DNA of 64,000 bases from Flavobacterium hungaricum (GTDB lineage: Bacteria; Bacteroidota; Bacteroidia; Flavobacteriales; Flavobacteriaceae), in assembly GCF_015182285.1 (NCBI RefSeq), contig NZ_PRDM01000005.1, positions 124,001 to 188,000 on the forward strand, in the 5' to 3' direction. The translations under genes and the position numbers were made by a program. Below the pieces are notes generated by a model. It ran no database searches and was not told the origin of the DNA. It saw nothing but the letters and a program-made list of their open reading frames with translations. Positions 17,877 through 26,679 of this stretch are shown one piece after another. Each line of letters opens with the position of its first letter. Position 1 is the first letter of the stretch.

Positions 17877-17915
17877 AATAAAACCGTATCAATAATATTT
17901 TGATACGGTTTTATT
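17877..17915 (+). terminator. terminator after tRNA-Ala
   Basis: Perfect 15-bp stem 17877-17891 with 17901-17915, 9-base loop, followed by TTTTT. Confidence 0.85.
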
Positions 17916-18053
17916 TTTTAATGCGTTTTAGATGCGCTTTTCTAAAGAAATAGTTCTAACCAAAATTATCTTCATTAATTTCATTAGGAGCTATCTTATC
18001 GTAGTAAGAGGTTCATACATCCAAAAAAAATCAGAACAACCGTACGCTGTAAA

Positions 18054-18230
18054 TCATCTCTCATTAGCCGAGTCTTCACCGTCTACTCGATCTTTATCTG
18101 CTTTCTTAAAATCATTATTCAGCAAATCTTCCAATTTCTTTTTCTCGCGCAGATTTTTTCTAATTGTAATGACAACTATTATCAAAACAATCACGGCCAC
18201 AACCGCCAGAATTCCCCAATTGATTTCCAT
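18054..18230 (-). CDS. small membrane protein with charged tail, 58 residues
   Basis: Short gene read from the sequence, ATG at 18230 and TGA at 18054. The product begins MEINWGILAVVAVIVLIIVV, a transmembrane segment at about residues 5-23, followed by a strongly charged tail (RKNLREKKKLEDLLNNDFKK, then DKDRVDGEDSANER). The positive-inside rule places the tail in the cytoplasm. Similar one-helix proteins with a charged tail occur in flavobacteria, without known role. A longer frame on the opposite strand over the same bases has no protein-like composition. It has no close operon partner. Confidence 0.75.
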   Translation of the reverse strand: MEINWGILAVVAVIVLIIVVITIRKNLREKKKLEDLLNNDFKKADKDRVDGEDSANER

Positions 18231-18412
18231 AACTTTAATTTTAAATTAAAAGTAAAGTTTTTGACATTACTTCACATTATCAAAAGGTTAAGAGTTTTAT
18301 CATTAGGAGACTTAATAAAAAAAGTATTCTTTCGAGATTATTATTTCGATCATTTTCTTACATTTATCGATTAAGATATTAAAAGCCAATTTCAAAATTA
18401 AACTGTCATTTT

Positions 18413-19438
18413 ATGAATAGTAAAGCTCTTTCCATTTTTACATTTTCATTTCTTTTACTATTTTCCTGCACTAAAAAACAAGAAAATCAAAGCGTTGAAG
18501 ACCTTCCCGCTCCTGTCGAAAATATCGAAAAAGACTCCATAACCGATCAAGAAACTCCAAGAAAAGAAAGCATCAACTTATTTACAATTATGCCAAAAGA
18601 CAGCAGTGATGTCGCTTTTGTTTCGTTGTCTGATATTTATCCTTTAAACGAAACCGATGCCGAAGCACTGCCCAATATAGAAGAAAGAGGAATATTATCG
18701 GCAGAATATATGACTCTCGAAGCGAAGTATCGAAAAAAATTTCTGTCTAAAATTAATATTTCCGAAAACGATTCTTTGTTTGCTTATGATTACGGCAAAA
18801 ACAAACTGGCTCGTTTTGCTATTAAAAACCTAAAAGCTTCGGCATTACTCAACGGTTATTCTTCTCAGGAAGACTGGCCATATAAACCGTATGATTATAT
18901 GGTTGGTTTTTCTATAAACAAAGAATTACTAAACGGATTCAGCGAATATTATCGCGATGCAATCGTTTATGTGGGTAAAAAAAATCCATTTTCAACAGAA
19001 GGTTTAACTGCTATTGCATGGAAAAAAATGACCAGTGCAGAATTTCCGTCCAAACCTTTAAAAAATGAAGATAGAAAACTACTGAAAAATACCTCTTTGG
19101 GTAGTATGTATTTTTACAAAAACAACAGTTTTCACTATTTCATACAAGATTATCTAGACAGCAGGAAAGAAGTTTTTGCACGTCGTCTGCTTATCCTCAA
19201 TCCCGAAACAAAAGATATTATTCTTGAAAAATTATACAGCCAAAGCGAAGGCACTTCTCCTTCTCCATTAAATTATCAAAATCCAGACAACATCATTGAG
19301 CAATATACGGGCAAACTTTTTAAAGACAAACCGCCTGTTGTTTTTGGTTTTCTTTACGAATCATTTGGCTGTCCGGTAATTTCATTGATCGACAAATCAA
19401 AAGAAGAAATTTACATTCAATGTGATAATCGTCATTAA
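18413..19438 (+). CDS. predicted lipoprotein, unknown function
   Basis: A 341-residue protein with a lipoprotein signal (MNSKALSIFTFSFLLLFSC, Cys at residue 19), a linker rich in Glu and Pro (about 20-52), and a globular part with YRKKFLSKINISENDSLFAY, GFSINKELLNGFSEYYRDAI and many aromatic residues. No family is recognised. Expected at the periplasmic or outer face of a membrane. Start ATG 18413 gives the full signal sequence. The SUKH gene begins 57 bases downstream on the same strand. Confidence 0.7.
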   Translation: MNSKALSIFTFSFLLLFSCTKKQENQSVEDLPAPVENIEKDSITDQETPRKESINLFTIMPKDSSDVAFVSLSDIYPLNETDAEALPNIEERGILSAEYMTLEAKYRKKFLSKINISENDSLFAYDYGKNKLARFAIKNLKASALLNGYSSQEDWPYKPYDYMVGFSINKELLNGFSEYYRDAIVYVGKKNPFSTEGLTAIAWKKMTSAEFPSKPLKNEDRKLLKNTSLGSMYFYKNNSFHYFIQDYLDSRKEVFARRLLILNPETKDIILEKLYSQSEGTSPSPLNYQNPDNIIEQYTGKLFKDKPPVVFGFLYESFGCPVISLIDKSKEEIYIQCDNRH

Positions 19439-19495
19439 AGGTTGAAATTTCCAATTCCAAATTTCAAATTCCAATTACAAAATTATAATAATACA

Positions 19496-20080
19496 ATGCA
19501 AGAAATTAAAAACCGTCTTATGTCATGCGAACTTGAATATGATGAAATTCAAGAAGCTGCTCCGGCATCAAACGAAGAAATACAAACTTTAACAGCTTAT
19601 TTTTCTCAGCCTATTCCACAAGAATTAGTCACTTTTTATAAAACCATCGGCGGTATAGAATCAGATGAAATCTTTCACATTTTTTCTCCAGAAAATTTCA
19701 TTAATCAGATTCAGGAAAGAGAATCACTTCAACATAATTCTACCGGAATTATCGATATGATTATTGCTTTTTGGGGAAATGACAGACCTGAATTTCAAGA
19801 ATACGAACTGCTTACGGAAGAAGAAACTGATAAAATAAACAAAGCTTTCCCTTGCATCGGCTGGATCGTGGCCGAAGAAGATAATTATGAAAGCGGCGAG
19901 TATGTAATTTTCGATAAAAATGGCAATTTCATGAATTTGTATTGTCATCAAGATAATCTTGGAAAGACTAAAAATCAATTGCTTAAACTTTTAGAATCTG
20001 GTCTTCCTAAAAGATCTCTTGAAAATGTTCTCGAAGAACTTTTTGAAAGAGCCGAAGGAAATTTAAGCCGTTGGGATTAA
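19496..20080 (+). CDS. SMI1/KNR4 (SUKH) family protein
   Basis: A 194-residue cytoplasmic protein. The start is placed at ATG 19496; the longer frame from TTG 19442 only adds residues encoded by an AT-rich TTCCAAATTTCAAATTCC repeat. The SUKH pattern is seen: PASNEEIQTLTAYFSQPIPQ at about 20-40, ELVTFYKTIGG, then a later IGWIVAEEDNYESGEYVIFD (in place of the usual DxxGxxxxYD). SUKH proteins include immunity proteins of polymorphic toxins and also other roles. No toxin gene with an Rhs or other delivery domain is in the window. It precedes the gene at 20148 by 67 bases. Confidence 0.75.
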   Translation: MQEIKNRLMSCELEYDEIQEAAPASNEEIQTLTAYFSQPIPQELVTFYKTIGGIESDEIFHIFSPENFINQIQERESLQHNSTGIIDMIIAFWGNDRPEFQEYELLTEEETDKINKAFPCIGWIVAEEDNYESGEYVIFDKNGNFMNLYCHQDNLGKTKNQLLKLLESGLPKRSLENVLEELFERAEGNLSRWD

Positions 20081-20147
20081 GGTTTCATAAAAAATCAAAT
20101 AACAAAGTTTATCTGCAATAAAAATAACAACGAACAAAACTTAAATC

Positions 20148-20717
20148 ATGTCTGAATTAAGCTCATTATACTGCAAAGTCAAGATCACAAAAACGCAATT
20201 AGAGAAATTCTTAAACAGTCCGCTTGAAGAACCAGAATTAAATCAAAATTGGTTAGATTTTTGGGAAAGCCGAAAAATGTATTCTAAATCTGTTTTAACT
20301 AAAGAATTACTTCGCACTTATAACGACCACAATAATCAAGAAGTTATAAACGGCTGGATCGATTATCCCGAAGCAATGGCTTTTTCTGATTACGACGAAA
20401 CTACAGAAGAATGGCATTGGGGAATGATGTTTTTTAGCGAAAATTATGTCGAAATGATTCCGATGTTTGCTTTTATCATCAGTCTTGAAAAATACGTAAT
20501 TGAAAGTACTGAAAATTATGCCGTTGTTTTTCCTTTCTTTTGGGGCGATGACGGCGTGAATGCTTATATTTATTTTGAAAACGGAAAAGCGATTTTGAGT
20601 CCGAAAGTACAGGTTTTAAAGGATATTGATTCAAAATTTGTAGAACAAACCAAAGATTTTCTCAACAAAAAATGGGATCAGCTGGCCGAGGAAATGGATT
20701 TAGATAATTTGGATTAA
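20148..20717 (+). CDS. unknown acidic cytoplasmic protein
   Basis: A 189-residue acidic protein with no signal or membrane segment. It is rich in aromatic residues, notably WIDYPEAMAFSDYDETTEEW and VVFPFFWGDDGVNAYIYFEN. It ends in an acidic helix (WDQLAEEMDLDNLD). I do not recognise a family; acidity, size, aromatic content and position after a SUKH gene resemble immunity proteins, which is inference only. It has a normal base composition. Confidence 0.65.
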   Translation: MSELSSLYCKVKITKTQLEKFLNSPLEEPELNQNWLDFWESRKMYSKSVLTKELLRTYNDHNNQEVINGWIDYPEAMAFSDYDETTEEWHWGMMFFSENYVEMIPMFAFIISLEKYVIESTENYAVVFPFFWGDDGVNAYIYFENGKAILSPKVQVLKDIDSKFVEQTKDFLNKKWDQLAEEMDLDNLD

Positions 20718-20843
20718 TTATTTAATTGTATGAAAAATTGTATTTTTGTTCTGCTCCAAAATAGAATGAAATTGTAATTTACTTCAAAAACCTGTTTTTT
20801 ACGAGAGGCTATTTTGTAACCAAATTTTGAATACCTTTGAATT

Positions 20844-21239
20844 ATGAGCACAGCAACAAAACAAAATCATATAGGGCGAAAAATAAGCCGTATTCGTGAA
20901 CTTCGCGATATGAAACAAGAAGCTTTAGCGCAGGCTTTAGGGACAAATCAACAAGCTATTTCTGCAATAGAAAACAGCGAAACTATTGATGAGGCAAAAC
21001 TTGTCGAAATTGCAAAAGCGCTTGGTGTAACTGCAGAAGCTATTAAAAATTTCTCGGACGAAAATGTGATTAATTATTTTAATACATTCACAGACAGTCA
21101 TGGAAATTTTGGAAATTTTGCCAATGGTGCTGTTTGTAATTTTAATCCTCTTGATAAAGTTGTAGAACTTTATGAGCGTTTGGTTCAGGCGGAGAAAGAT
21201 AAAGTGGAATATTTGGAGAAATTTTTGAAAGAGAAATAA
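20844..21239 (+). CDS. XRE-family transcriptional regulator
   Basis: A 131-residue DNA-binding protein. The helix-turn-helix occupies about residues 11-66 (IGRKISRIRELRDMKQEALA, then GTNQQAISAIENSETIDEAK, then ALGVTAEAIKNF). A linker with repeated NFGNFANG is followed by a short C-terminal coiled coil (VVELYERLVQAEKDKVEYLE), suited to dimerisation. TACCTTTG, a -7-like box, lies only four bases before the ATG, which would imply a leaderless transcript. Target genes are unknown. Confidence 0.9.
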   Translation: MSTATKQNHIGRKISRIRELRDMKQEALAQALGTNQQAISAIENSETIDEAKLVEIAKALGVTAEAIKNFSDENVINYFNTFTDSHGNFGNFANGAVCNFNPLDKVVELYERLVQAEKDKVEYLEKFLKEK

Positions 21240-21260
21240 TTTTTCAATTCATTATAACAC

Positions 21261-21294
21261 AAAAGCCATTTCTAAAAAGAAACGGCTTTTTTTT
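21261..21294 (+). terminator. terminator of the XRE gene
   Basis: Stem AAAAGCCATTTCT (21261-21273) with AGAAACGGCTTTT (21278-21290), one mismatch, then T-run. Confidence 0.8.
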
Positions 21295-21307
21295 ACGCAA
21301 TTACACC

Positions 21308-21334
21308 TTTGTCAAAGTTTAAAACTTTGACAAA
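21308..21334. repeat. TTTGTCAAAGTTT inverted repeat
   Basis: Perfect 13-bp arms (21308-21320 with 21322-21334) around one base. The same 27-nt palindrome recurs at 62226-62252, and a one-arm relative (AACTTTGACAAAGTT) is near 9329-9343. Confidence 0.75.
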
Positions 21335-21344
21335 TTTATTCTAT

Positions 21345-21472
21345 GAATTGCCTCCAGCTTTAGCTGGAGGTAAAAAGTAATTTTAACAAAAAGGCTTTAG
21401 CCAAATTGATTTTTCGGCTAAAGCCATACGGTTCTAAAAATATAAACCTCCAGTTAAAACTGGAGGCAATTC
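21345..21472. repeat. nested palindromic repeat element, 128 bp
   Basis: Outer inverted repeat GAATTGCCTCCAG (21345-21357) with CTGGAGGCAATTC (21460-21472). Inside are three local hairpins: CCTCCAGC/GCTGGAGG (21351-21370), GGCTTTAGCC/GGCTAAAGCC (21393-21402 with 21416-21425) and CCTCCAGT/ACTGGAGG (21447-21466). With the terminator and the 21308 repeat this explains most of the 317-base gap 21240-21556; no gene is seen. Confidence 0.8.
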
Positions 21473-21556
21473 ATTTTTTATAATCTAAAATATTGAATAA
21501 GTTAAATTTTATCTATTCAAAAAAAACTTGCGTCTTTGCGCCTTTGTGGCAAAACA

Positions 21557-22519
21557 TTACCTCAACAAAAATCCCATTCGAATTGATCCATAAAAATAGC
21601 CCGTATTAGTATCAATTCCTGGATCTTTTAATTCTCTGCCTCGGTATAAAAAAGAATACGAAATATTAAAATTGTTATAACGATACTTCAAACCAAATTC
21701 GGCATTAAATCGAAGCGGTTCCAATTCAAAAGTAACTGGACTTGTATCGTTAAACATGCTGCCTTCTATCGTCGCATCATAAAATTGATAATTAACACTT
21801 GGCATCGCATAGAAATAAAATTCACGCACATTAAACTGCGCTTCTGAACTTACAGACGCATCATGCAGATTAGAATCGTAGATCGGAAGCAATTTTTTAA
21901 AACCAATTCGTGCTAAAAATCCTGTTGAAACTCCAGTGAAAATGGTTCCCAAATTGGCTTCAGACTGAAAATGCAGGTCTAGAAAATCGTTGTGTTTGGC
22001 GGGAAACATTTTTTTAGAATACAGTACATGGGCCTGCAAACCTAAAGCGTTATGAATTTGGTTTTCCCAGCCATAGACTTTTTTGTAACCAATAATTTTA
22101 TGAAATCCTTCCTGCAGATCCTGGCCCAATGCATTTGGACCGACAAAACCAACTTGAAAATCAGTCTTCAAAACCGATTCGCTTTGATAGAAAAAGCTTC
22201 TTCCTGCTTCGGCAAAAAGATACCCCGCAAAAGGCCTGTCGTTAATTTCTACCGCTGCTTCGTTTATAAATCTCGGATTATATAGATACTGCCCGATACG
22301 AAATTCGGTTATCTTTTTATTGATTTTCGGATTATCATTCTTGGATAAATAACGATAAAAAAGCTCTAATCCATTCGTATAATACATGTCGTTTTTAGAC
22401 GATGTGTACAAATCATTATCGGTAATAAAACCAATTTCAGAAGTTTTTCCTTGTCCAAAAGTCAACGTTACGGTCAATATTAGAAAAGCAAAAAGCGTTT
22501 TTTTACTTCTCTTTCCCAT
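21557..22519 (-). CDS. lipid A deacylase LpxR family protein
   Basis: A 320-residue outer-membrane beta-barrel protein. The start is placed at ATG 22519, which opens the signal peptide MGKRSKKTLFAFLILTVTLT and overlaps the end of mtgA by 17 bases. The LpxR signature is seen right after it (FITDNDLYTSSKNDMYYTNG, with the Asn-Asp pair that binds metal and catalyses 3'-acyloxyacyl removal in Salmonella LpxR). Regular aromatic-rich strands follow, ending with Phe-Leu-Leu-Arg. It forms an operon with the FAD oxidoreductase and mtgA. Confidence 0.85.
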   Translation of the reverse strand: MGKRSKKTLFAFLILTVTLTFGQGKTSEIGFITDNDLYTSSKNDMYYTNGLELFYRYLSKNDNPKINKKITEFRIGQYLYNPRFINEAAVEINDRPFAGYLFAEAGRSFFYQSESVLKTDFQVGFVGPNALGQDLQEGFHKIIGYKKVYGWENQIHNALGLQAHVLYSKKMFPAKHNDFLDLHFQSEANLGTIFTGVSTGFLARIGFKKLLPIYDSNLHDASVSSEAQFNVREFYFYAMPSVNYQFYDATIEGSMFNDTSPVTFELEPLRFNAEFGLKYRYNNFNISYSFLYRGRELKDPGIDTNTGYFYGSIRMGFLLR

Positions 22520-23285
22520 TATAATTGACTTTTTTTCCAACGTAACGCATTTCGCGAACAATTCTTTCTTTTCTTCTATTAATATAACTGGATGATCCTG
22601 TAGCTTTAAATTTTCTAGGATTTGGCAGAATCGCTGCAATTCCCGCCGCCTGCATTGGTGTTAAACTAGATGCATCTCTACGGTACCAGTGTTCTGTTGC
22701 GGCATAAGCGCCGTAAACACCGTCACCCATTTCGATACTGTTTAGATACACCTCCATAATACGTTCTTTGCCCCAGATAATCTCGATCAAAACGGTAAAG
22801 TACGCTTCAAGTCCTTTACGGAAATAACTTTTACCCTGCCACAAAAACACATTTTTGGCTGTTTGCTGCGAAATGGTACTTCCGCCGCGAATTCTACGGC
22901 CGCGCTCGTTGCTTTTATAAGCTTTTTGAAGTGCTTTAAAATCGAAACCATTATGCGTTAAAAAAGTTCCGTCTTCACTGGCGATTACCGCTTTTTGCAA
23001 ATTCATAGAAATTTTTTCAATCGGTTCCCAGTCGTGGTCAAAATAAACCTCTTTCCCTGCCCATTTATTTTCTATGGCACGAATCACCATCAAAGGAGTA
23101 AACGGTACTGGTACGTATTTAAAAAAGATTACCGAACCAATCGAAACTCCAAAAAACCACAAAGCCGCTTTGATGAAAAACCATTTTATTTTTTCGCCTA
23201 AACTTCGATTCGATTTTTTCTTTGCAGCCGGTTTTGGCTTATTGGTAGTTGTTTTTTTTGGTACTGTTTTTTTGGGTGCTGCCAT
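22503..23285 (-). CDS. mtgA: monofunctional peptidoglycan glycosyltransferase
   Basis: GT51 enzyme that polymerises lipid II into glycan strands at the outer face of the inner membrane. A Lys/Pro-rich cytoplasmic tail (residues 1-32) and a transmembrane helix at about 36-54 are followed by the catalytic domain: ASEDGTFLTHNGFD (catalytic Glu), RGGSTISQQTAKNVFLW, KERIMEVYLNSIEMGDGVYG. There is no transpeptidase domain. Length 260 is usual. It starts 4 bases after the stop of the FAD oxidoreductase gene and overlaps the lpxR-like start. Confidence 0.95.
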   Translation of the reverse strand: MAAPKKTVPKKTTTNKPKPAAKKKSNRSLGEKIKWFFIKAALWFFGVSIGSVIFFKYVPVPFTPLMVIRAIENKWAGKEVYFDHDWEPIEKISMNLQKAVIASEDGTFLTHNGFDFKALQKAYKSNERGRRIRGGSTISQQTAKNVFLWQGKSYFRKGLEAYFTVLIEIIWGKERIMEVYLNSIEMGDGVYGAYAATEHWYRRDASSLTPMQAAGIAAILPNPRKFKATGSSSYINRRKERIVREMRYVGKKVNYNGKEK

Positions 23286-23289
23286 TTTA

Positions 23290-24402
23290 TTATATTAAAT
23301 CTGCTAATTCTGTTCCTATTAAACTTCCTATTGCTACTCCCATACCGCCTAAACGTACACCGCAGAACACGTTTTCAGAAAGTTGCGAGACAACAGGATT
23401 CTTACTATTTCCGATTCCCATAATACCGCTCCAACGGTGCGCTATCTGAAAATTCTGATTTGGTAAAATTACATTTTTCAGCAAATCTTCCAATTTATTT
23501 TGAACAATTTTCGTCTGTCCAAATTCTGTGGTTGTTTCCGTTTCAAAATCTAGGTTTCTGCCGCCCCCTAACAAAATTCTATTGTCAATGTTTCTAAAAT
23601 AATAATAACCGCGATCAAGGTGAAAAGTACCTCTGATATCAAGATTTGAAATCGGTTCTGTAATTAAAACCTGTGCTCTTGCAGGTTTAACCGCATCATT
23701 GGTGAGCTTGCCTGCAAAACCATTGGTTGCAAAAAGCAATTTTTGAGTTTTAAAACTAAAATCATTCAAAACCACTTCGACCTGGTTTCCAAAATCTGAA
23801 AAAGACGTGACGGTTTGCTGGTTTAAAATTAAAATATTGGCAGAAACGGCTTTTCTCATTAGTTCCTGCATCATATTTCCGGTATCAATCTGCGCTTCAA
23901 ACGGATTAAAAATCAAATATTCGTGGGTATTTTGAAATCCGAATCGGTCTATTTCTTTAGAAAAAACATCAGCCTTAAAAAGCGGTTTTAAAACTTCGTT
24001 AATAAAGGGAATTTTCGAGACACAATCATTAAACCCCAATTCGTCGTCTTTCAAAAACAATTCATAACCGCCGTAAGGTTTAAAATCGATGGCAGTATCT
24101 CCTAGGTTTTTTCTAAGTAATTGCAAACCTTTCCATCGTTTTTCGATCAAAGCTGCAACGTCGTCTTCTGTATGGGTTTTTAAATCTTCCAGAATTTCAG
24201 ACAGACTTCCAAAACAAGCAAAACCAGCATTTTTGGTACTGGCTCCCTGCGGCAGAACACCGCGTTCTAAAACTAGAATTTTGGCTGCAGGAAATCTTTC
24301 GCGCAAGCGTAAAGCTGTATGCAAACCAACGATACCGCTGCCGACGATTGTGTAATCTACATTTGTAAACCAATTTTTAAGTTCCCAATAACTAAGTTCC
24401 AT
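23290..24402 (-). CDS. FAD-dependent oxidoreductase (DAO family)
   Basis: A 370-residue flavoprotein. The dinucleotide-binding fold is at the N-terminus (YTIVGSGIVGLHTALRLRER, GxGxxG at residues 22-27), followed by TKNAGFACFGS and the substrate region typical of glycine oxidase/D-amino acid dehydrogenase relatives; the C-terminal HRWSGIMGIGNSKNPVV and GVRLGGMGVAIGS complete the FAD site. The exact amine substrate is not clear. First gene of the operon with mtgA and the LpxR-like gene; I see no functional link between them. Confidence 0.88.
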   Translation of the reverse strand: MELSYWELKNWFTNVDYTIVGSGIVGLHTALRLRERFPAAKILVLERGVLPQGASTKNAGFACFGSLSEILEDLKTHTEDDVAALIEKRWKGLQLLRKNLGDTAIDFKPYGGYELFLKDDELGFNDCVSKIPFINEVLKPLFKADVFSKEIDRFGFQNTHEYLIFNPFEAQIDTGNMMQELMRKAVSANILILNQQTVTSFSDFGNQVEVVLNDFSFKTQKLLFATNGFAGKLTNDAVKPARAQVLITEPISNLDIRGTFHLDRGYYYFRNIDNRILLGGGRNLDFETETTTEFGQTKIVQNKLEDLLKNVILPNQNFQIAHRWSGIMGIGNSKNPVVSQLSENVFCGVRLGGMGVAIGSLIGTELADLI

Positions 24403-24437
24403 ATTACAGTTTTTTATAAAAATAATGATTTTTTATT

Positions 24438-24500
24438 CGCCACGAATTCACGAATTATTTTTTGGCAATCGTTAGGAATAAAATTCGTGAATTCGTCGCG
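24438..24500. repeat. CACGAATT inverted repeat element
   Basis: Arms of 19 bases with one mismatch, CGCCACGAATTCACGAATT (24438-24456) and its inverse (24482-24500). Related to the element at 8821-8907. It lies between the divergent FAD oxidoreductase and S9 peptidase genes. Confidence 0.6.
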
Positions 24501-24602
24501 GAAAAACTTTTACCGAATTTTAACAATTTTTGGAATTTGGAATTTAACTAATTGGAATTTAATTGTTGTATTTTTAGCGTCACAAAAAATAGAATTTTTA
24601 TT

Positions 24603-26504
24603 ATGAAAAAAGTATTATTAACAACTTTAATAATGATGGGTTTAAACGCTGTTGGACAGAATGTAATGTCGCCAGAATTGTTATGGAAATTAGGAAGAGT
24701 AACACCTCTTGGAATTTCTAAAGATGCAAAAAATATCGTTTTTAAAGTTTCTACTCCTTCTGTAGAAGAAAATAAATCGACTTCTAAATTGTATACCATT
24801 CCTGTTACGGGAGGAAATGCAGTTGAAATTAAAGACACAAAAGCTATTTTGGCTGACAAAAATGTTTCGCCTGACGGAAAATTTTTGGTTTATAATGAAG
24901 AAGTAAAAATCGAAAAAGTTTTAGGAAAAGATTTTTATCCAAACCTGACCAAATCGGATGCTCAAATTTACGACGGCTTAGATTACCGTCATTGGGATAC
25001 TTGGAACGAAGGAAAATTTAATCATGTTTTTTATAAAGAAAATAAAGACGGTGCAAAGGGAATCGACATTTTAAAAGGCGAAACTTTTGATTCTCCGCAG
25101 AAACCTTTTGGCGGTGACGAAGATTATATCTGGTCGCCAGACAGCAAAAGCATTTTTTATGTGTGCAAGAAAAAAGCGGGAACTGCTTATGCTACTTCTA
25201 CAGACACCAATATTTATGAGTACAATTTAGAAACTCAAAAAACGACAAACAGAACCGAAGATAATTTAGGTTATGATACAGCGCCACAATTTTCGCCAAC
25301 TGGAAATCTTTCTTGGCTGCAAATGAAACGTGATGGATATGAGTCTGACAAAAACGATATTATTGTTGAGTTTAAAGGCATCAAACAAAACTTAACAGCA
25401 AACTGGGACGGAACTGTAGGTAATTTTATCTGGAGTAAAGACGGGAAAAATGTATTTTTTGTTGCTCCGGTTGACGGAACAAAACAACTTTTTACAGTTA
25501 ATTTTCCAGGATTAACAAGAATTGCAATTACGGTGCGTCAATTGACTAATGGTGATTTTGATGTTAATGATTTGGTTGGTTTTGCCGGAGATGATATCAT
25601 TGCCACAAGAACTGATATGAACCATGCGGGCGAAATTTTTTCTTATAATTTGAAGAAAAACACTTGGAAACAATTATCAAACGTAAATACCGAAACGTAC
25701 AAAACTTTAGCGTTGAGCAAAACAGAAAAACGCTACGTTACGACTACTGACGGCAAAAAAATGTTGGTTTGGGTAATCTTGCCTCCAAATTTTGATGCTT
25801 CAAAAAAATATCCAACTTTATTATTCTGCCAAGGAGGACCACAATCTCCCTTGACACAATCGTATTCTTTCCGTTGGAATTTCTCATTGATGGCTGCTAA
25901 AGGTTATGTGGTTGTGGCACCAAATCGCCGCGGCATGCCGGGTCATGGTGTTGAATGGAATGAACAAATCAGTAAAGATTGGGGCGGACAGGTTATGGAC
26001 GATTACCTTTCTGCAATTGATGATGTGGCCAAAGAATCGTATGTTGACAAAACCCGTTTAGGATGTGTTGGTGCAAGTTACGGTGGTTACTCTGTGTTTT
26101 ACTTAGCTGGAATTCATAAAAACCGTTTCAAAACTTTTATTGCGCACGACGGTGTTTTCAATACGGTAAGTATGCTGGGAACTACAGAAGAAGTTTTCTT
26201 TAACAACTGGGATTTTGGCGGTGCGTACTGGGAAAAAGATAATGCTGTGGCTCAAAAAGCATACACCATCTTCAATCCTGCAACTTTGGTTCAGAACTGG
26301 AATAAACCGATTTTGATTTTCCAAGGCGGAAAAGATTACCGTGTACCAATCGGACAAGGACAGGAAGCTTTTCAGGCAGCGCAGTTAAGAGGAATCAAAA
26401 GTAGATTTGTTTATTTTCCAGACGAAAATCACTGGGTGCTGCATCCTCAAAATGCACAAGTCTGGCAGGGAGAATTCTTTAAATGGTTAGACGAGACTTT
26501 ATAA
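24603..26504 (+). CDS. exported S9 family peptidase (DPP/acylaminoacyl-peptidase type)
   Basis: A 633-residue serine peptidase. The start is placed at ATG 24603 because it gives the signal peptide MKKVLLTTLIMMGLNAVGQN. A beta-propeller of TolB/WD-like repeats spans about 20-380 (LGISKDAKNIVF, VSPDGKFLVY, WSPDSKSIFY, WSKDGKNVFF), then the alpha/beta hydrolase domain with triad S492 (GASYGGY), D578 (GGKDYRVP) and H610 (DENHWVL). It degrades peptides in the periplasm or outside. Own transcript with a terminator at 26522. Confidence 0.94.
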   Translation: MKKVLLTTLIMMGLNAVGQNVMSPELLWKLGRVTPLGISKDAKNIVFKVSTPSVEENKSTSKLYTIPVTGGNAVEIKDTKAILADKNVSPDGKFLVYNEEVKIEKVLGKDFYPNLTKSDAQIYDGLDYRHWDTWNEGKFNHVFYKENKDGAKGIDILKGETFDSPQKPFGGDEDYIWSPDSKSIFYVCKKKAGTAYATSTDTNIYEYNLETQKTTNRTEDNLGYDTAPQFSPTGNLSWLQMKRDGYESDKNDIIVEFKGIKQNLTANWDGTVGNFIWSKDGKNVFFVAPVDGTKQLFTVNFPGLTRIAITVRQLTNGDFDVNDLVGFAGDDIIATRTDMNHAGEIFSYNLKKNTWKQLSNVNTETYKTLALSKTEKRYVTTTDGKKMLVWVILPPNFDASKKYPTLLFCQGGPQSPLTQSYSFRWNFSLMAAKGYVVVAPNRRGMPGHGVEWNEQISKDWGGQVMDDYLSAIDDVAKESYVDKTRLGCVGASYGGYSVFYLAGIHKNRFKTFIAHDGVFNTVSMLGTTEEVFFNNWDFGGAYWEKDNAVAQKAYTIFNPATLVQNWNKPILIFQGGKDYRVPIGQGQEAFQAAQLRGIKSRFVYFPDENHWVLHPQNAQVWQGEFFKWLDETL

Positions 26505-26521
26505 TCAATTTTTTAAAACAA

Positions 26522-26562
26522 AAAACAGCCGTAGATTTATACAATTTACGGCTGTTTTATTT
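26522..26562 (+). terminator. terminator of the S9 peptidase gene
   Basis: Stem AAAACAGCCGTA (26522-26533) with TACGGCTGTTTT (26547-26558), followed by ATTTT. Confidence 0.85.
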
Positions 26563-26679
26563 TGAAAACATAGCAATTATGTAACATAATTACGTACATC
26601 TACTGTTTATAAAATAGATTTTTTTAGATAAATTGCGATAATTTATAAAAGCCGAAATCCCAAATATCTACATTAAAAT

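Noticed and set aside
17932..18249. Plus-strand frame of 105 codons
   Set aside because: It begins inside the tRNA terminator region, has an unlikely amino-acid mix, and overlaps the better 58-residue minus-strand gene with a clear transmembrane helix.
19442..19495. Longer start for the SUKH gene (TTG at 19442)
   Set aside because: The added codons come from a simple TTCCAAATTTCAAA-type repeat, and ATG 19496 fits the family better.
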